A stretch of DNA of 50,578 nucleotides from Lentisphaerota bacterium (GCA_016873715.1 VGWF01000014.1:1-50578), one strand, 5' to 3'. Positions 35,746 through 44,361 are shown, numbered from the stretch's first letter. Notes: a model not told the origin generated them from the letters alone. Made by a program: numbers and translations.

Positions 35746-35823
35746 CCAACGACCAACAGCCAACCTCCAACATCCAATGCCCAACAGCCAACAGCCAACA
35801 TCCAACGTTCGACATCCAACGGG
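35740..35823. repeat. Heptanucleotide repeat E (12 units)
   Basis: Twelve units of CAACNNC type (CAACATC, CAACGAC, CAACAGC, CAACCTC, ...); on the gene strand TGTTGGN/GATGTTG. It supplies the start codon of the lipoprotein gene and separates it from the DUF58 gene. Confidence 0.92.
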
Positions 35824-35908
35824 CGTGGAACAGGAGGAAGGAAGCCCGGAACCCGAGACGCCGCCCGACACCCTACCCCTGACACCTGGCACCTTCACGG
35901 CGGGCTCC

Positions 35909-36793
35909 TCAGGTGCGCTGGCGGCGCTCGCGTTCGCGGAAGAAGCGGACGAGGGCGCGGTCGTAGGGTTCACCGGCCGAGACCTCGATCGCATCGAGGC
36001 CGGCGCGCCGCAGGCGGGACAGCAGATCGGCGCGCTGCGCGGCGGCGCGCCCGGTCAGGCGCGCGCGCGTGGAAGGGTCGGAGGCGTCGCGCAGGAAACG
36101 CTCGCCGGTCTCGAGGTCCTCGAACTCGACGAGCCCGGCCTTCGGCCAGGCCTGTTCCCGCCGGTCCGAAACGACAACGGCGATCACGTCGTGGCGCCGC
36201 GCGGCGATCGACAGCAGCCGGTCCGCCGCGTCGGGGAAGAGGAAATCGGTCAGCAGGAAGCAGACCGAGCGCCGCGTGATGACATGGTTCAGGAACTCCA
36301 GCGCCGGGGCGACCGCGGTGTCGCGGCGGCGCGGCTCGTGGAAGAGCGCCTCGCGGATGACGCGCAACCCGTGGCCGACGCCCTTGCGCGGCGGCACGTA
36401 GGCCTCGACCTCGCCCGAGAAGAGCACGAGGCCGACGCGGTCGTTGTTGCGGATGGCCGAGAACGCGAGGACCGCCGTCATCTCGGCGATCAGGTCCTTC
36501 TTGAGCTGCCCGAGGCTTCCGAAGCGGTTCGACGCGCTGACGTCGGCGAGGAAGAGGACGGTCAGCTCGCGCTCCTCGACGAACTTCTTCACGAACGGCT
36601 GGCCCATGCGCGCCGTCACGTTCCAGTCGATCGAGCGGACGTCGTCGCCCGGCTGGTACTCGCGGACCTCGTCGAACTCCATGCCGCGTCCCTTGAAGAC
36701 GCTCTGGTACTGGCCGGCGAAGACCTCGTTGACGAGCCTGCGCGACCGGATCTCGATCCGCCGGACCTTGCGGAGGATCTCCTTCGGGATCAT
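35909..36793 (-). CDS. DUF58 protein of the MoxR/Bat system
   Basis: 294 residues from ATG 36793, overlapping the upstream stop (ATGA). Typical DUF58 N-terminus: IPKEILRKVRRIEIRSRRLVNEVFAGQYQSVFKGRGMEFDEVREYQPGDDVRSIDWNVTAR, followed by a VWA-like domain (LFLADVSASNRFGS as a MIDAS, VCFLLTDFLFPD). Soluble. In this operon type it lies next to the MoxR ATPase and probably binds it. Confidence 0.93.
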   Translation of the reverse strand: MIPKEILRKVRRIEIRSRRLVNEVFAGQYQSVFKGRGMEFDEVREYQPGDDVRSIDWNVTARMGQPFVKKFVEERELTVLFLADVSASNRFGSLGQLKKDLIAEMTAVLAFSAIRNNDRVGLVLFSGEVEAYVPPRKGVGHGLRVIREALFHEPRRRDTAVAPALEFLNHVITRRSVCFLLTDFLFPDAADRLLSIAARRHDVIAVVVSDRREQAWPKAGLVEFEDLETGERFLRDASDPSTRARLTGRAAAQRADLLSRLRRAGLDAIEVSAGEPYDRALVRFFRERERRQRT

Positions 36794-37167
36794 CGACCCC
36801 CTCCGCCCCGGCGTCGGGCGGGCGCCCGGCCGGTGCGGTGGGAACGGGCCACCGCGTCGGCGAACGCGCGGCCGTGGGCCAGGATCTGGAGCACGCGGGG
36901 CGGGTGCAGCATCTGCGTCCGCCACAGGAGCTCGATCAGGTGCAGGCAATCGTGGGCGGACTGCTCGACCTGGCGCCACGGGGCGCCCCCGGCGGGCCGG
37001 GTGGCGTTGGCGGCATCCCACGACTCGGTGAAACGGCGGTGCGCGGACTCCAGTTCGATGCTGAGGGCCTGGCCGGCAAGGTCGTCGCGAGGGAGCACCT
37101 CGACGAGGTCCTTGACGCGCGCGTTGAAGCGCTCGGCGGCCCGCTGCAGGTCCAGGATGTCGTTCAC
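36790..37167 (-). CDS. Small helical protein between MoxR and DUF58
   Basis: 125 residues from GTG 37167, which has GGGGGGAGGG seven or so bases before it; an ATG at 37191 overlapping the MoxR stop is the alternative. Sequence VNDILDLQRAAERFNARVKDLVEVLPRDDLAGQALSIELESAHRRFTESWDA is helical and soluble, with no known motif, and ends in an Arg/Gly tail. It overlaps DUF58 by 4 nt. Function unknown; the context suggests an accessory of the MoxR complex. Confidence 0.7.
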   Translation of the reverse strand: MNDILDLQRAAERFNARVKDLVEVLPRDDLAGQALSIELESAHRRFTESWDAANATRPAGGAPWRQVEQSAHDCLHLIELLWRTQMLHPPRVLQILAHGRAFADAVARSHRTGRAPARRRGGGGR

Positions 37168-37187
37168 GTTGCCCTCCCCCCGGGTCT

Positions 37188-38177
37188 TCATGGCACCGGG
37201 AGTTCGTTGAGGATCCGGGCGATCAGCGTGTCCGGCGTGATCTCCTCGGCCTCGGCTTCGTAGGTCAGCAGCACCCGGTGCCGCAGCACGTCGGGGGCGA
37301 TGCTTTTCACGTCCTGCGGCGTCACGTAGCCGCGGCCCAGGAGGAAGGCGTGCGCGCGGGCCGCCAGCGTCAGGAAGATCGTCGCGCGCGGCGACGCGCC
37401 GTAGCGGATGTACTCGCGGATCTCCAGCTTGTGCTTCTTCGGATCGCGCGTGGCGAACACGATGTCGAGGATGTACTCGCGGATCTTGTCGTCGACGTAG
37501 ATCTCGTCGACCACGGCGCGCGCGGCGAGGATCGCCGCCGGCTCGACCACCGGCCGGGTGTCGTGCCGGCGCGCCGTCCGGGCCTCGGCGTCCAGGATCT
37601 TCCGCTCCTCGTCGCGCGAGGGGTAGCCGACCAGCACCTTCAGCATGAAGCGGTCCACCTGCGCCTCGGGAAGCGGATAGGTCCCCTCCTGCTCGATCGG
37701 GTTCTCCGTGGCCAGCACGAGGAACGGCTCCGGCAGGGCGAAGGTCTCGCCGCCGATCGTCACCTGCCGCTCCTGCATCGCCTCGAGCAGCGCGCTCTGC
37801 ACCTTCGCGGGGGCGCGGTTGATTTCGTCGGCCAGGATGATGTTCGCGAAGACCGGCCCCTTGCGGATGGCAAAGGTCGCCTCGCGCGGATTGTAGATCT
37901 GCGTTCCGATCAGGTCCGCCGGCAGGAGGTCGGGCGTGAACTGGATCCGCTGGAACCTCGTGTTCAACGCGCCGGCCAGCGTCCGCACCGCCAGGGTCTT
38001 CGCAAGACCCGGCACGCCCTCCAGGAGGATGTGACCGTCCGCCAGCAGGCCGATCAGGAGCCGGTCGACCAGGGGCCGCTGCCCGATGATCACCTTCTCG
38101 ATCTCGCCCCGCAGCGCCGTCACCAGCGCCCCGTGCTCCCGAACCTGCTCGTTGATGACTCCGATACCCGCGTTCAT
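37188..38177 (-). CDS. MoxR-family AAA+ ATPase
   Basis: 329 residues. Walker A GVPGLAKTLAVRTLA, Walker B IILADEINRAPAKVQSALLEAMQERQVTIGG, sensor 1 PFLVLATENPIEQEGTYPLPEAQVDRFMLKV, and the C-terminal lid with YIRYGASPRATIFLTLAARAHAFLLGRGYVTPQDVKSIAPDVLRHRV. A chaperone-like ATPase that heads the MoxR/DUF58/Bat operon. The start at ATG 38177 begins the conserved part; no strong ribosome site is visible. Promoter region upstream is AT-rich. Confidence 0.95.
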   Translation of the reverse strand: MNAGIGVINEQVREHGALVTALRGEIEKVIIGQRPLVDRLLIGLLADGHILLEGVPGLAKTLAVRTLAGALNTRFQRIQFTPDLLPADLIGTQIYNPREATFAIRKGPVFANIILADEINRAPAKVQSALLEAMQERQVTIGGETFALPEPFLVLATENPIEQEGTYPLPEAQVDRFMLKVLVGYPSRDEERKILDAEARTARRHDTRPVVEPAAILAARAVVDEIYVDDKIREYILDIVFATRDPKKHKLEIREYIRYGASPRATIFLTLAARAHAFLLGRGYVTPQDVKSIAPDVLRHRVLLTYEAEAEEITPDTLIARILNELPVP

Positions 38178-38289
38178 CCGATGAAACCCGTCCTGTCGTC
38201 CCTTCGCACCTTCCAACGAACCCCATGTTCTGGCCGGCCGGCAGTCATCCCTCAACGCCAGCCCGCCGATCATTCCACCAAAACGTCCC

Positions 38290-38410
38290 TGAAAGGCTGT
38301 CATTTTGACACATTTGAAGCCGTTTTGTTGAGTGAAATCTTTCCTATGTGGCGATATTTGTTGTGTAAACAAATGCAACATATTATCCCCGAATATTATA
38401 CATACTAAAT
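38290..38410. promoter_or_regulatory. AT-rich divergent control region with TTTGTT-AACAAA inverted repeat
   Basis: The most AT-rich stretch I see in the window lies between the divergent MoxR operon and serpin gene. It contains TTTGTT-GTGTA-AACAAA (38357-38373), an operator-like inverted repeat, followed by TATTAT (38381-38386) and TATTATAC (38394-38401), possible -10 elements. Which promoter drives which gene is not clear. Confidence 0.5.
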
Positions 38411-38539
38411 CTCGGTCCAGTCGCGCCGGCCGAGCATTCAGGAATCATTTCGATTCCCCCGGCCTTTCCGGATGATCGGGAAAACGGGAAGACAACCGCG
38501 GCGACGGGCGTATACTGCACGGCAACGGGAGACTCCGCC

Positions 38540-39778
38540 ATGAACGCACGACGCCGTACCGCCAGTCTCGGACTCACCCTCGCAGCGGCCGTCGCGGCCA
38601 CCGCCGCGCCCCCCCGCCCGGACGCCGGGGGCGACTCCGCCCGCAGGGCGGCCACGGAGGCCAACCGCTTCGCCGCCGCGCTGTTCGGGGAGCTTGCGGC
38701 CACGGCGAAGGACAACCTCGTCGTCTCGCCGTTCAGCATCCACGCCTGCATGTCCATGGTCGCCGCCGGGGCGGCCGGGGACACGGAGCGTCAGATGGTC
38801 CAGGCACTGGCGCTTCCCCCGGACCGGACGGCCCGCCACGCCGCGCTCGCCGCGCTCCGCACCCGGATGGACGCCGTCGGCGCGAAGGGCGATCTCACGC
38901 TCGAGGTCGCGAACCGGGTCTGGGCCCAGAAGTCCCACCCCCTGCTCCCCGCGTTCGTGACGGATATCGAATCGGTCTTCGGCGCCGGCTTCGCCCCCGC
39001 CGACTTCGCCGGCCAGGCCGATAGGGAGCGCGGCGTCATCAACGCATGGGTCGAGGAGAAGACCCACGACCGGATCAAGGAACTGATCCAGCCGGGCCTT
39101 CTCGGCCCCGACACCCGGATGGTCCTCGTGAACGCCGTCTACTTCTACGGCACCTGGCAGACCCCGTTCTCGAAGGACCGGACCGAGGCCGCGCCGTTCC
39201 ATGCCGCCCCGGGGCGCGACATCGAGGTCGACCTCATGCAGGCACACCTGGAGCATCTCGGCTACCACGAGGAGCCCGGACTCCAGGTCTGCGAACTGCC
39301 CTACAAGGGCCGCGAGGTGTCGATGGTCGTCCTGCTTCCCGCCTCCGGCCGCCTCGGCGCGCTCGAAACCCGGCTCGCCCGCGAGGGCCTCGACGCCGTC
39401 GCCGGCCGCCTGCGGCCGCGGACGGTGAACGTCGCGCTGCCCCGCTTCCGGATCGAGGCGCAGTTCGGACTGAACGACCCCCTGATCGCCCTCGGCATGC
39501 GCGACGCCTTCAACCCGGGCCGCGCCGACTTCTCCGGCATGACGGGCACGCGGGACCTGTTCGTCAGCGCCGTCGTCCACAAGGCCTTCATCGAGGTCAA
39601 CGAGAAGGGCACCGAGGCCGCGGCGGCGACCGCCGCCGTGATGCGACTGACGGCCATGCCGGTGGCCGAGGAGCCCGCCGTTTTCCGCGCCGACCGCCCG
39701 TTCCTCTTCGTCCTTCGCGACCGGGCCTCGGGCTCCATTCTCTTCCTCGGCCGCGTCGCCGCGCCCTCCCGGACGTGA
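38540..39778 (+). CDS. Secreted serpin (protease inhibitor)
   Basis: 412 residues. A signal peptide (SLGLTLAAAVAATAA) precedes a full serpin fold: NRFAAALFGELA, DNLVVSPFSIHACMSMVAAGAAGDTERQM, VNAVYFYGTWQTPF, ELPYKGREVSMVVLLP, and LPRFRIEA. The breach/hinge VHKAFIEVNEKGTEAAAATAAVM matches the consensus of inhibitory serpins (Gly P15, Thr P14, then small residues P12-P9). The reactive loop continues RLTAMPVAEEPAVF and is longer than in antitrypsin, so P1 is uncertain: Thr by counting from the hinge. It would trap serine or cysteine proteases in the periplasm or outside. Bacterial serpins are uncommon and scattered. Confidence 0.95.
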   Translation: MNARRRTASLGLTLAAAVAATAAPPRPDAGGDSARRAATEANRFAAALFGELAATAKDNLVVSPFSIHACMSMVAAGAAGDTERQMVQALALPPDRTARHAALAALRTRMDAVGAKGDLTLEVANRVWAQKSHPLLPAFVTDIESVFGAGFAPADFAGQADRERGVINAWVEEKTHDRIKELIQPGLLGPDTRMVLVNAVYFYGTWQTPFSKDRTEAAPFHAAPGRDIEVDLMQAHLEHLGYHEEPGLQVCELPYKGREVSMVVLLPASGRLGALETRLAREGLDAVAGRLRPRTVNVALPRFRIEAQFGLNDPLIALGMRDAFNPGRADFSGMTGTRDLFVSAVVHKAFIEVNEKGTEAAAATAAVMRLTAMPVAEEPAVFRADRPFLFVLRDRASGSILFLGRVAAPSRT

Positions 39779-39790
39779 AGGCCCGGGGCC

Positions 39791-39818
39791 GAAACTTGGA
39801 ACTTGGAACTTGAAACTC
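39791..39818. repeat. Heptanucleotide repeat F (4 units)
   Basis: GAAACTT, GGAACTT, GGAACTT, GAAACTC; begins 12 bp after the serpin stop codon. Confidence 0.75.
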
Positions 39819-39850
39819 CCCCCGCTCCGGCCTATCCCTAGCGCATTGCC

Positions 39851-40183
39851 GTGATACGGAGGATCTCCAGCCTTCTGCTGGCCGCATGGTTTGCGGCGGC
39901 GCTCCTGCTCACGCCGCTGCTCCACACGCACGGCGCGGGGGCGGAGTGCCACGGCGCCTGCGGTTCGCATTCCCACGATTCCGAACCGGGCCGGACGGAC
40001 GGTCCCTCGCTCGACAAGTGCCCGGCCTGCCAGTTCGCCACGACCACCGCGGTCACGCCGACCGTCGACACCGACCCAACGCCGTCGATCCGCATCGCCG
40101 ACCCCGCGCGCCAGCTGTTGCCGGCTCCCGAGGCGGCGCCGTCGATCCTTCTGCCCCCCTCCCGCGGTCCCCCGCGGGCCTGA
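39851..40183 (+). CDS. Small exported His/Cys-rich protein (DUF2946-like)
   Basis: 110 residues from GTG 39851. One N-terminal hydrophobic segment (SLLLAAWFAAALLLTPLL) is followed at once by HTHGAGAECHGACGSHSHDSE and later CPACQFA: six His or Cys ligands close together plus a CxxC pair. Such proteins accompany metal-handling genes, and this one heads the metal-uptake locus. Its metal and role are inferred. Start uncertain: no clear ribosome site. Confidence 0.65.
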   Translation: MIRRISSLLLAAWFAAALLLTPLLHTHGAGAECHGACGSHSHDSEPGRTDGPSLDKCPACQFATTTAVTPTVDTDPTPSIRIADPARQLLPAPEAAPSILLPPSRGPPRA

Positions 40184-40291
40184 GTTCGAACCGTCCGGCC
40201 GCGACGGTGAGTGCCGTCCGCGGCGGGTCTTCGCGCCCCCGTGAAGCGCGCGGTCCTTGCAGGTCCCGTCCCTTTGAACTCAGGAGCATCG

Positions 40292-41602
40292 ATGAATCCG
40301 ATCGTCCGTCCGTTCGCCGTCCTCGCCGCCACGACGCTGCTCGCCGGCGTCGCAGCCGCCCAGTCCGCGCCGGCCGCCGGCGTCCCGTCCGCGCCCGAGC
40401 CGGCCCCCGGCCTCTCGCTGAAGAAAGTCGTTCAGTCCTTCAATCCCGACGTCTCCGCCGTGCTCGACGGCTTCTACTATTACGAGGACTCCGCCGAGGG
40501 GCTGGGCCACGTGATGGAGGAGCTGTCCGGCTTCGGCCACGCGCACGGCGAAGGCGAAGACGCCCACGGCCACGACCACGGAATCGACAACGGGTTCAAC
40601 CTGCGCCACATCGAGCTGATCGTGTCGGCGTCGGTCGATCCGTACTTCCGCGCGCTGGTCAACGCCGCCGTCGACGAGCACGGCGCGGAGCTTGAGGAGG
40701 CCTGGTTCGAGACGATCGCGCTGCCCGGGGGCCTGAAACTCAAGGCGGGCAAGTTCTACAGCGACTTCGGCTACATCAACGCCCAGCACGCGCACCAGTG
40801 GGACTTCACCGACCAGCCGCTGATCTACCGGCTGCTTCTCGGCGACCACGGGCTGAACGACAAGGGCGCGCAGCTCTCGTGGCTCGCCCCCACCCCGTTC
40901 TACCTCGTCGCCGGCATCGAGGGATTCCAGGGCGACAACGAGGCCTCCTACGCCTACCACGGCGAGGAGCCGCTTCCCGAGCGCGACGCCCCGCGCGTCG
41001 CCGTCGGCTGGCTCAAGTTCGGACCGGACCTTCCCGGCTGCCACGGCCTGCAGTTCGGCGTCTTCGGCATCACCGGCGCGCACCAGGAGGAGTACGATGG
41101 CGACGAGGACGGCACCCACGACCAATGGCTCGACGGCGATTCCACCATCTGGGGCGCCGACTTCATCTACAGGTACGATGCGCCGAAGCCCTACGCCCAG
41201 GGCGACCTCACCGTGCAGGGCGAGTACGCGAGCCGCACGAAGAGCCTCGACCTGGTCGCCGACGACCTCGCCCCGGAGTTCGTCGGGAGCGCCCGCGAGG
41301 ACCGGCAGGACGGCTATTACCTGCAGACCCTCTACGGCGTCCTCCCGCGCTGGCGCGCCGGCGTCCGGTGGGAGCAGGTCGGCCTGACCAACGAGGCGGA
41401 CCTTCCCAACGGCGAGTCCGAGTCGTTCGATCCGAGCTGGAAGGCCTCGGCCATGGTCGACTTCACGCCCTCCGAGTTCTCGCGCTTCCGCGTGCAGGTC
41501 GCCCGGGGCGGCTACGAGACGGAGGAAGGCACCGAGGAGGCGACCGAGGTCAGCCTCCAGGCGATCTTCTCGATCGGGGCCCACGGCGCCCACAAGTTCT
41601 GA
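40292..41602 (+). CDS. Outer-membrane beta-barrel, probable zinc porin
   Basis: 436 residues; ATG with AGGAG six bases before it. Signal peptide (FAVLAATTLLAGVAAAQ). Near residue 80 a His-rich loop HAHGEGEDAHGHDHGID lies before the first strand, and the rest alternates aromatic/polar strands (FYYYED, AGKFYSDFGYINAQHAHQWDF, YRYDAPKPYAQGDLTVQGEYASR, FRVQVARGGYET) up to a terminal strand ATEVSLQAIFSIGAHGAHKF. No TonB box or plug domain, so it is not TonB-dependent. It sits 16 bp before the metal-binding protein; entry of Zn across the outer membrane is inferred. Confidence 0.8.
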   Translation: MNPIVRPFAVLAATTLLAGVAAAQSAPAAGVPSAPEPAPGLSLKKVVQSFNPDVSAVLDGFYYYEDSAEGLGHVMEELSGFGHAHGEGEDAHGHDHGIDNGFNLRHIELIVSASVDPYFRALVNAAVDEHGAELEEAWFETIALPGGLKLKAGKFYSDFGYINAQHAHQWDFTDQPLIYRLLLGDHGLNDKGAQLSWLAPTPFYLVAGIEGFQGDNEASYAYHGEEPLPERDAPRVAVGWLKFGPDLPGCHGLQFGVFGITGAHQEEYDGDEDGTHDQWLDGDSTIWGADFIYRYDAPKPYAQGDLTVQGEYASRTKSLDLVADDLAPEFVGSAREDRQDGYYLQTLYGVLPRWRAGVRWEQVGLTNEADLPNGESESFDPSWKASAMVDFTPSEFSRFRVQVARGGYETEEGTEEATEVSLQAIFSIGAHGAHKF

Positions 41603-41618
41603 ACCGGGGAGCCACCGG

Positions 41619-42650
41619 ATGCGAACGATGATTCCCGCGGCCGCCGCGCTCGTCGCGGCGGCCGCCCTCGCGGCCCCCGCGGCCCCGCTGCGGGTCGTGG
41701 CCACGACGTCGGACCTGGCGGACATCGCCCGCGCCGTCGCGGGCGACCGGGCCGGCGTGCGGTCGATCTGCACCGGCGCGGACGACCCCCACATGATGCA
41801 GGGCAAGCCGTCCTTCATCCTCGCGGCGCGCGACGCGGACCTCTGGATCCGCGTCGGGCTCGAACTCGAGATCGGCTGGGAACCGGTCGTTCTGGAGGGG
41901 TCGCGCAATCCGCGGATCCAACCCGGGCAGCCGGGGCATCTCGATGCCGGGTCGCTGATCGAGCCGATCGACGTGCCGGCCGGCCCCGTCACCCGGGAGA
42001 TGGGCGACGTGCATCCCTCGGGCAACCCTCACTTCTGGGTCGACCCCTGGAATGCGCGGATCATCGCCACCGCGGTCGCGGAGCGGCTGGCGGCGCTCGA
42101 CGCGGGCGGCGCCGGGGCGTACGCGGCGAACGCGGCGAGCTTCCGGAAGGCGGTCGACGAACGCATGTTCGGCGCGGCCGCCCTCGCGAAGATCCCCGGC
42201 GACGAGCTGTGGGCGCTCCGCGCCGCCGGCACGCTCGACGAGCGGCTCAAGCGCGAGGGCATCGCCGGCGGCGGCTGGGATGCGATGATGCGGCCGCTGC
42301 GCGGGGCCCGGGTGTTCACGTACCACCGCAGCTGGGGCTACTTCGCCCGGCGGTTCGGACTGGAGGTCGCCGGCGAGATCGAGCCGAAGCCCGGCATTCC
42401 GCCGTCCGGGGCCCACCTGGACAGACTCGTCGCGAAGGCGAAATCGGCCGGCGTCGCCCTGATCCTGCAGGAGCCCTTCTACAATGCCCGGGCCGCGCGC
42501 AGGATCGCCGAGAAGACCGGCCTCCCGGTCGTCCTCACCCCGATCAGCGTCGGCGGCGCGCCGGAGGCGAAGGATTACCTGGCCACGATCGATACCGCGG
42601 TGGCGCGGCTGGCCGCCGCGAAGCCGTCCGCAGAGGGGGCACGGCAATGA
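41619..42650 (+). CDS. znuA: Zn/Mn ABC transporter periplasmic binding protein (ZnuA/TroA type)
   Basis: 343 residues; GGGGAG precedes the ATG. Signal peptide (AAAALVAAAALAAPAA), then cluster A-I fold LRVVATTSDLADIARAVAGDRAGVRSICTGADDPHMM. Probable ligands: His in DDPH, His in NPHFWVDPWN, His in FTYHRSWGYF and the acidic residue in LILQEPFYN. The acidic His-rich loop of true ZnuA is short or absent, so Mn or Fe cannot be excluded. The zinc call rests on the His-rich partner proteins. Confidence 0.87.
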   Translation: MRTMIPAAAALVAAAALAAPAAPLRVVATTSDLADIARAVAGDRAGVRSICTGADDPHMMQGKPSFILAARDADLWIRVGLELEIGWEPVVLEGSRNPRIQPGQPGHLDAGSLIEPIDVPAGPVTREMGDVHPSGNPHFWVDPWNARIIATAVAERLAALDAGGAGAYAANAASFRKAVDERMFGAAALAKIPGDELWALRAAGTLDERLKREGIAGGGWDAMMRPLRGARVFTYHRSWGYFARRFGLEVAGEIEPKPGIPPSGAHLDRLVAKAKSAGVALILQEPFYNARAARRIAEKTGLPVVLTPISVGGAPEAKDYLATIDTAVARLAAAKPSAEGARQ

Positions 42651-42710
42651 CGGGACGGATGGGCGGAGTCGGGGGGAACGGGGCGATCTACGTTCAACCC
42701 CGATGACGCC

Positions 42711-43415
42711 ATGACTCCGATCATCCTCTGTGAATCCGTCTGCGTCGCCTACGGGCGGCAGGAGGTGCTGCACGCGGTGGATCTCGCGATTCCGCGGGGT
42801 ATCCTGCTGCCCTTCGTCGGCGCCAACGGGTCCGGCAAGACCACGCTGCTGCGGGCGATCCTCGGCCTGATCCCCGTGCGGCACGGGCGCATCGTGACGC
42901 CCTTTCACCGGAAGCCGCCCGGCTACGTGCCGCAGCAGCGCGTCATCGACCCCTTCTACCCGGTGAGCGCCCGGCGCATCATCGAGATGGGGCTGTACCC
43001 GGCGAACGGGTGGTGGCGGCGGCCGGACGCCGCGCAGGGGGGAAGGATCGACGCCATCCTCGACCGGCTCGGCCTGTCCGGGCACCAGCACAAGACCTTC
43101 GCCGAGTTATCCGGAGGCATGAGGCAGAAGACCCTTCTGGCGCGGGCGCTGGCGACGGACGCGGAGGTCTACATCATGGACGAGCCCACCTCGGAGCTCG
43201 ACGAGCGCTCCGAGGCCGAGGTGCTGGGCGAGTTCCGGCGGCTGGTTCACGAGGAGGGACGCACGGTCCTGATGGCCTATCACGGGCTCGACCACGCGGC
43301 GGGGCTGTCCGAACGGATCTGCCGGATCGCCCGCGGACGCGCGGAGATCGTCGACACCGCCACCGCGCGCGCCGACGCGGGCGAGGCGCGCCGGTCGCCG
43401 GGGGGCGGGTCATGA
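42711..43415 (+). CDS. znuC: Zn/Mn ABC transporter ATP-binding protein
   Basis: 234 residues. Walker A GANGSGKTTLLRAILG, Q-loop YVPQQRVID, signature LSGGMRQKTLLARALA, Walker B VYIMDEPTSELDE and H-loop MAYHGLDH: a complete ABC ATPase of the manganese/zinc uptake type. Overlaps the permease start by 4 nt (ATGA). 60 bp after the binding-protein gene. Confidence 0.93.
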   Translation: MTPIILCESVCVAYGRQEVLHAVDLAIPRGILLPFVGANGSGKTTLLRAILGLIPVRHGRIVTPFHRKPPGYVPQQRVIDPFYPVSARRIIEMGLYPANGWWRRPDAAQGGRIDAILDRLGLSGHQHKTFAELSGGMRQKTLLARALATDAEVYIMDEPTSELDERSEAEVLGEFRRLVHEEGRTVLMAYHGLDHAAGLSERICRIARGRAEIVDTATARADAGEARRSPGGGS

Positions 43416-44245
43416 TCGACGTGGCGGCCGACCTGGTCCGGTCCTTCCCCGCGCCGATCGTCGCGGGCGTGCTGACCGCGGCGGTCTGCGCGGCGCTGGG
43501 GGTCTTCGTGATCCTCAAGCGCGTGGTCTTCATCGGCATCGCGCTGTCGGAGACGGCCGCGTGCGGCATCGCGGCGGCGTGGATGCTCGGCCTTCCGCCG
43601 ATGGCCGGCGCGATGGCGGCCACGCTCGCGGCGGTGCTGCTGCTGGCCGGGCCGTTCGAGTCCCGCCGGATTCCGCGCGACGCGATGCTGGGCATCGTCT
43701 TCGTCGCCACGTCGAGCCTGGCCCTGCTGCTGGTGTCCGGCAGCGGGTTCGGGCTGCAGGAGATCCGGGCGCTGCTCTACGGCGATCTCATCCTCGCCGG
43801 CTGGCCGGATGCGGCGTTGCTGGCCGCCGTGCTCCTGCCCTGCGCGGCGGCGCTCGCGCTGTTCGGGCGGCCGATCCTGTACACGTTCCTCGACCGGGAG
43901 GCCGCGGCGGTCCTGCGCGTGCGCCCCGCGGCATGGGAGGCTCTCTTCTTCCTGCTGCTGGGCGCCGTCGAGGCCGCGGCCTCGCAGACGGCGGGCACGC
44001 TGCTGGTCTTCTGCCACCTTGTCGTGCCCGCGTCGATGGCGCTGATGCTGAGCCGGCGGCTGTACGTGGTGCTCGCCATCGCGGTCGCGGGCGCGGTGGT
44101 CGCGACCGTCACCGGCATGGCGGTCTCGTACCGCCACGACCTTCCCACGAACCAGACCGTCGCCGCGGTCTCCGTCGCCCTGCTGGTCGCCGCGGCCCTC
44201 GCGAAGGGACTCGCCGGCCTCCTCCGCGCCCGCCATCGCCCGTGA
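43412..44245 (+). CDS. znuB: Zn/Mn ABC transporter permease
   Basis: 277 residues, about eight membrane helices of the ABC-3 family (PIVAGVLTAAVCAALGVFVILKRVVFIGIALSETAACGIA at the N-terminus, LLVFCHLVVPASMALMLSRRL for the conserved coupling region, VVATVTGMAVSYRHDLPTNQTVAAV near the end). Last gene of the uptake operon. Confidence 0.93.
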   Translation: MIDVAADLVRSFPAPIVAGVLTAAVCAALGVFVILKRVVFIGIALSETAACGIAAAWMLGLPPMAGAMAATLAAVLLLAGPFESRRIPRDAMLGIVFVATSSLALLLVSGSGFGLQEIRALLYGDLILAGWPDAALLAAVLLPCAAALALFGRPILYTFLDREAAAVLRVRPAAWEALFFLLLGAVEAAASQTAGTLLVFCHLVVPASMALMLSRRLYVVLAIAVAGAVVATVTGMAVSYRHDLPTNQTVAAVSVALLVAAALAKGLAGLLRARHRP

Positions 44246-44319
44246 GGCGCGCGGGGATGGGCGTCGGCCGGGGGCGGCGGGCCGGGGCCCGCCTTCGGCG
44301 CGCCCGCCTCCGGACGGGG

Positions 44320-44347
44320 TTGACCCCGCGCGACGGAACGCTATGCT
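44320..44347 (+). promoter_or_regulatory. Promoter of tRNA-Gly
   Basis: TTGACC and TATGCT separated by 16 bp; the tRNA begins 15 bp after the -10 box. Confidence 0.65.
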
Positions 44348-44361
44348 TCCGGCACACCGAT

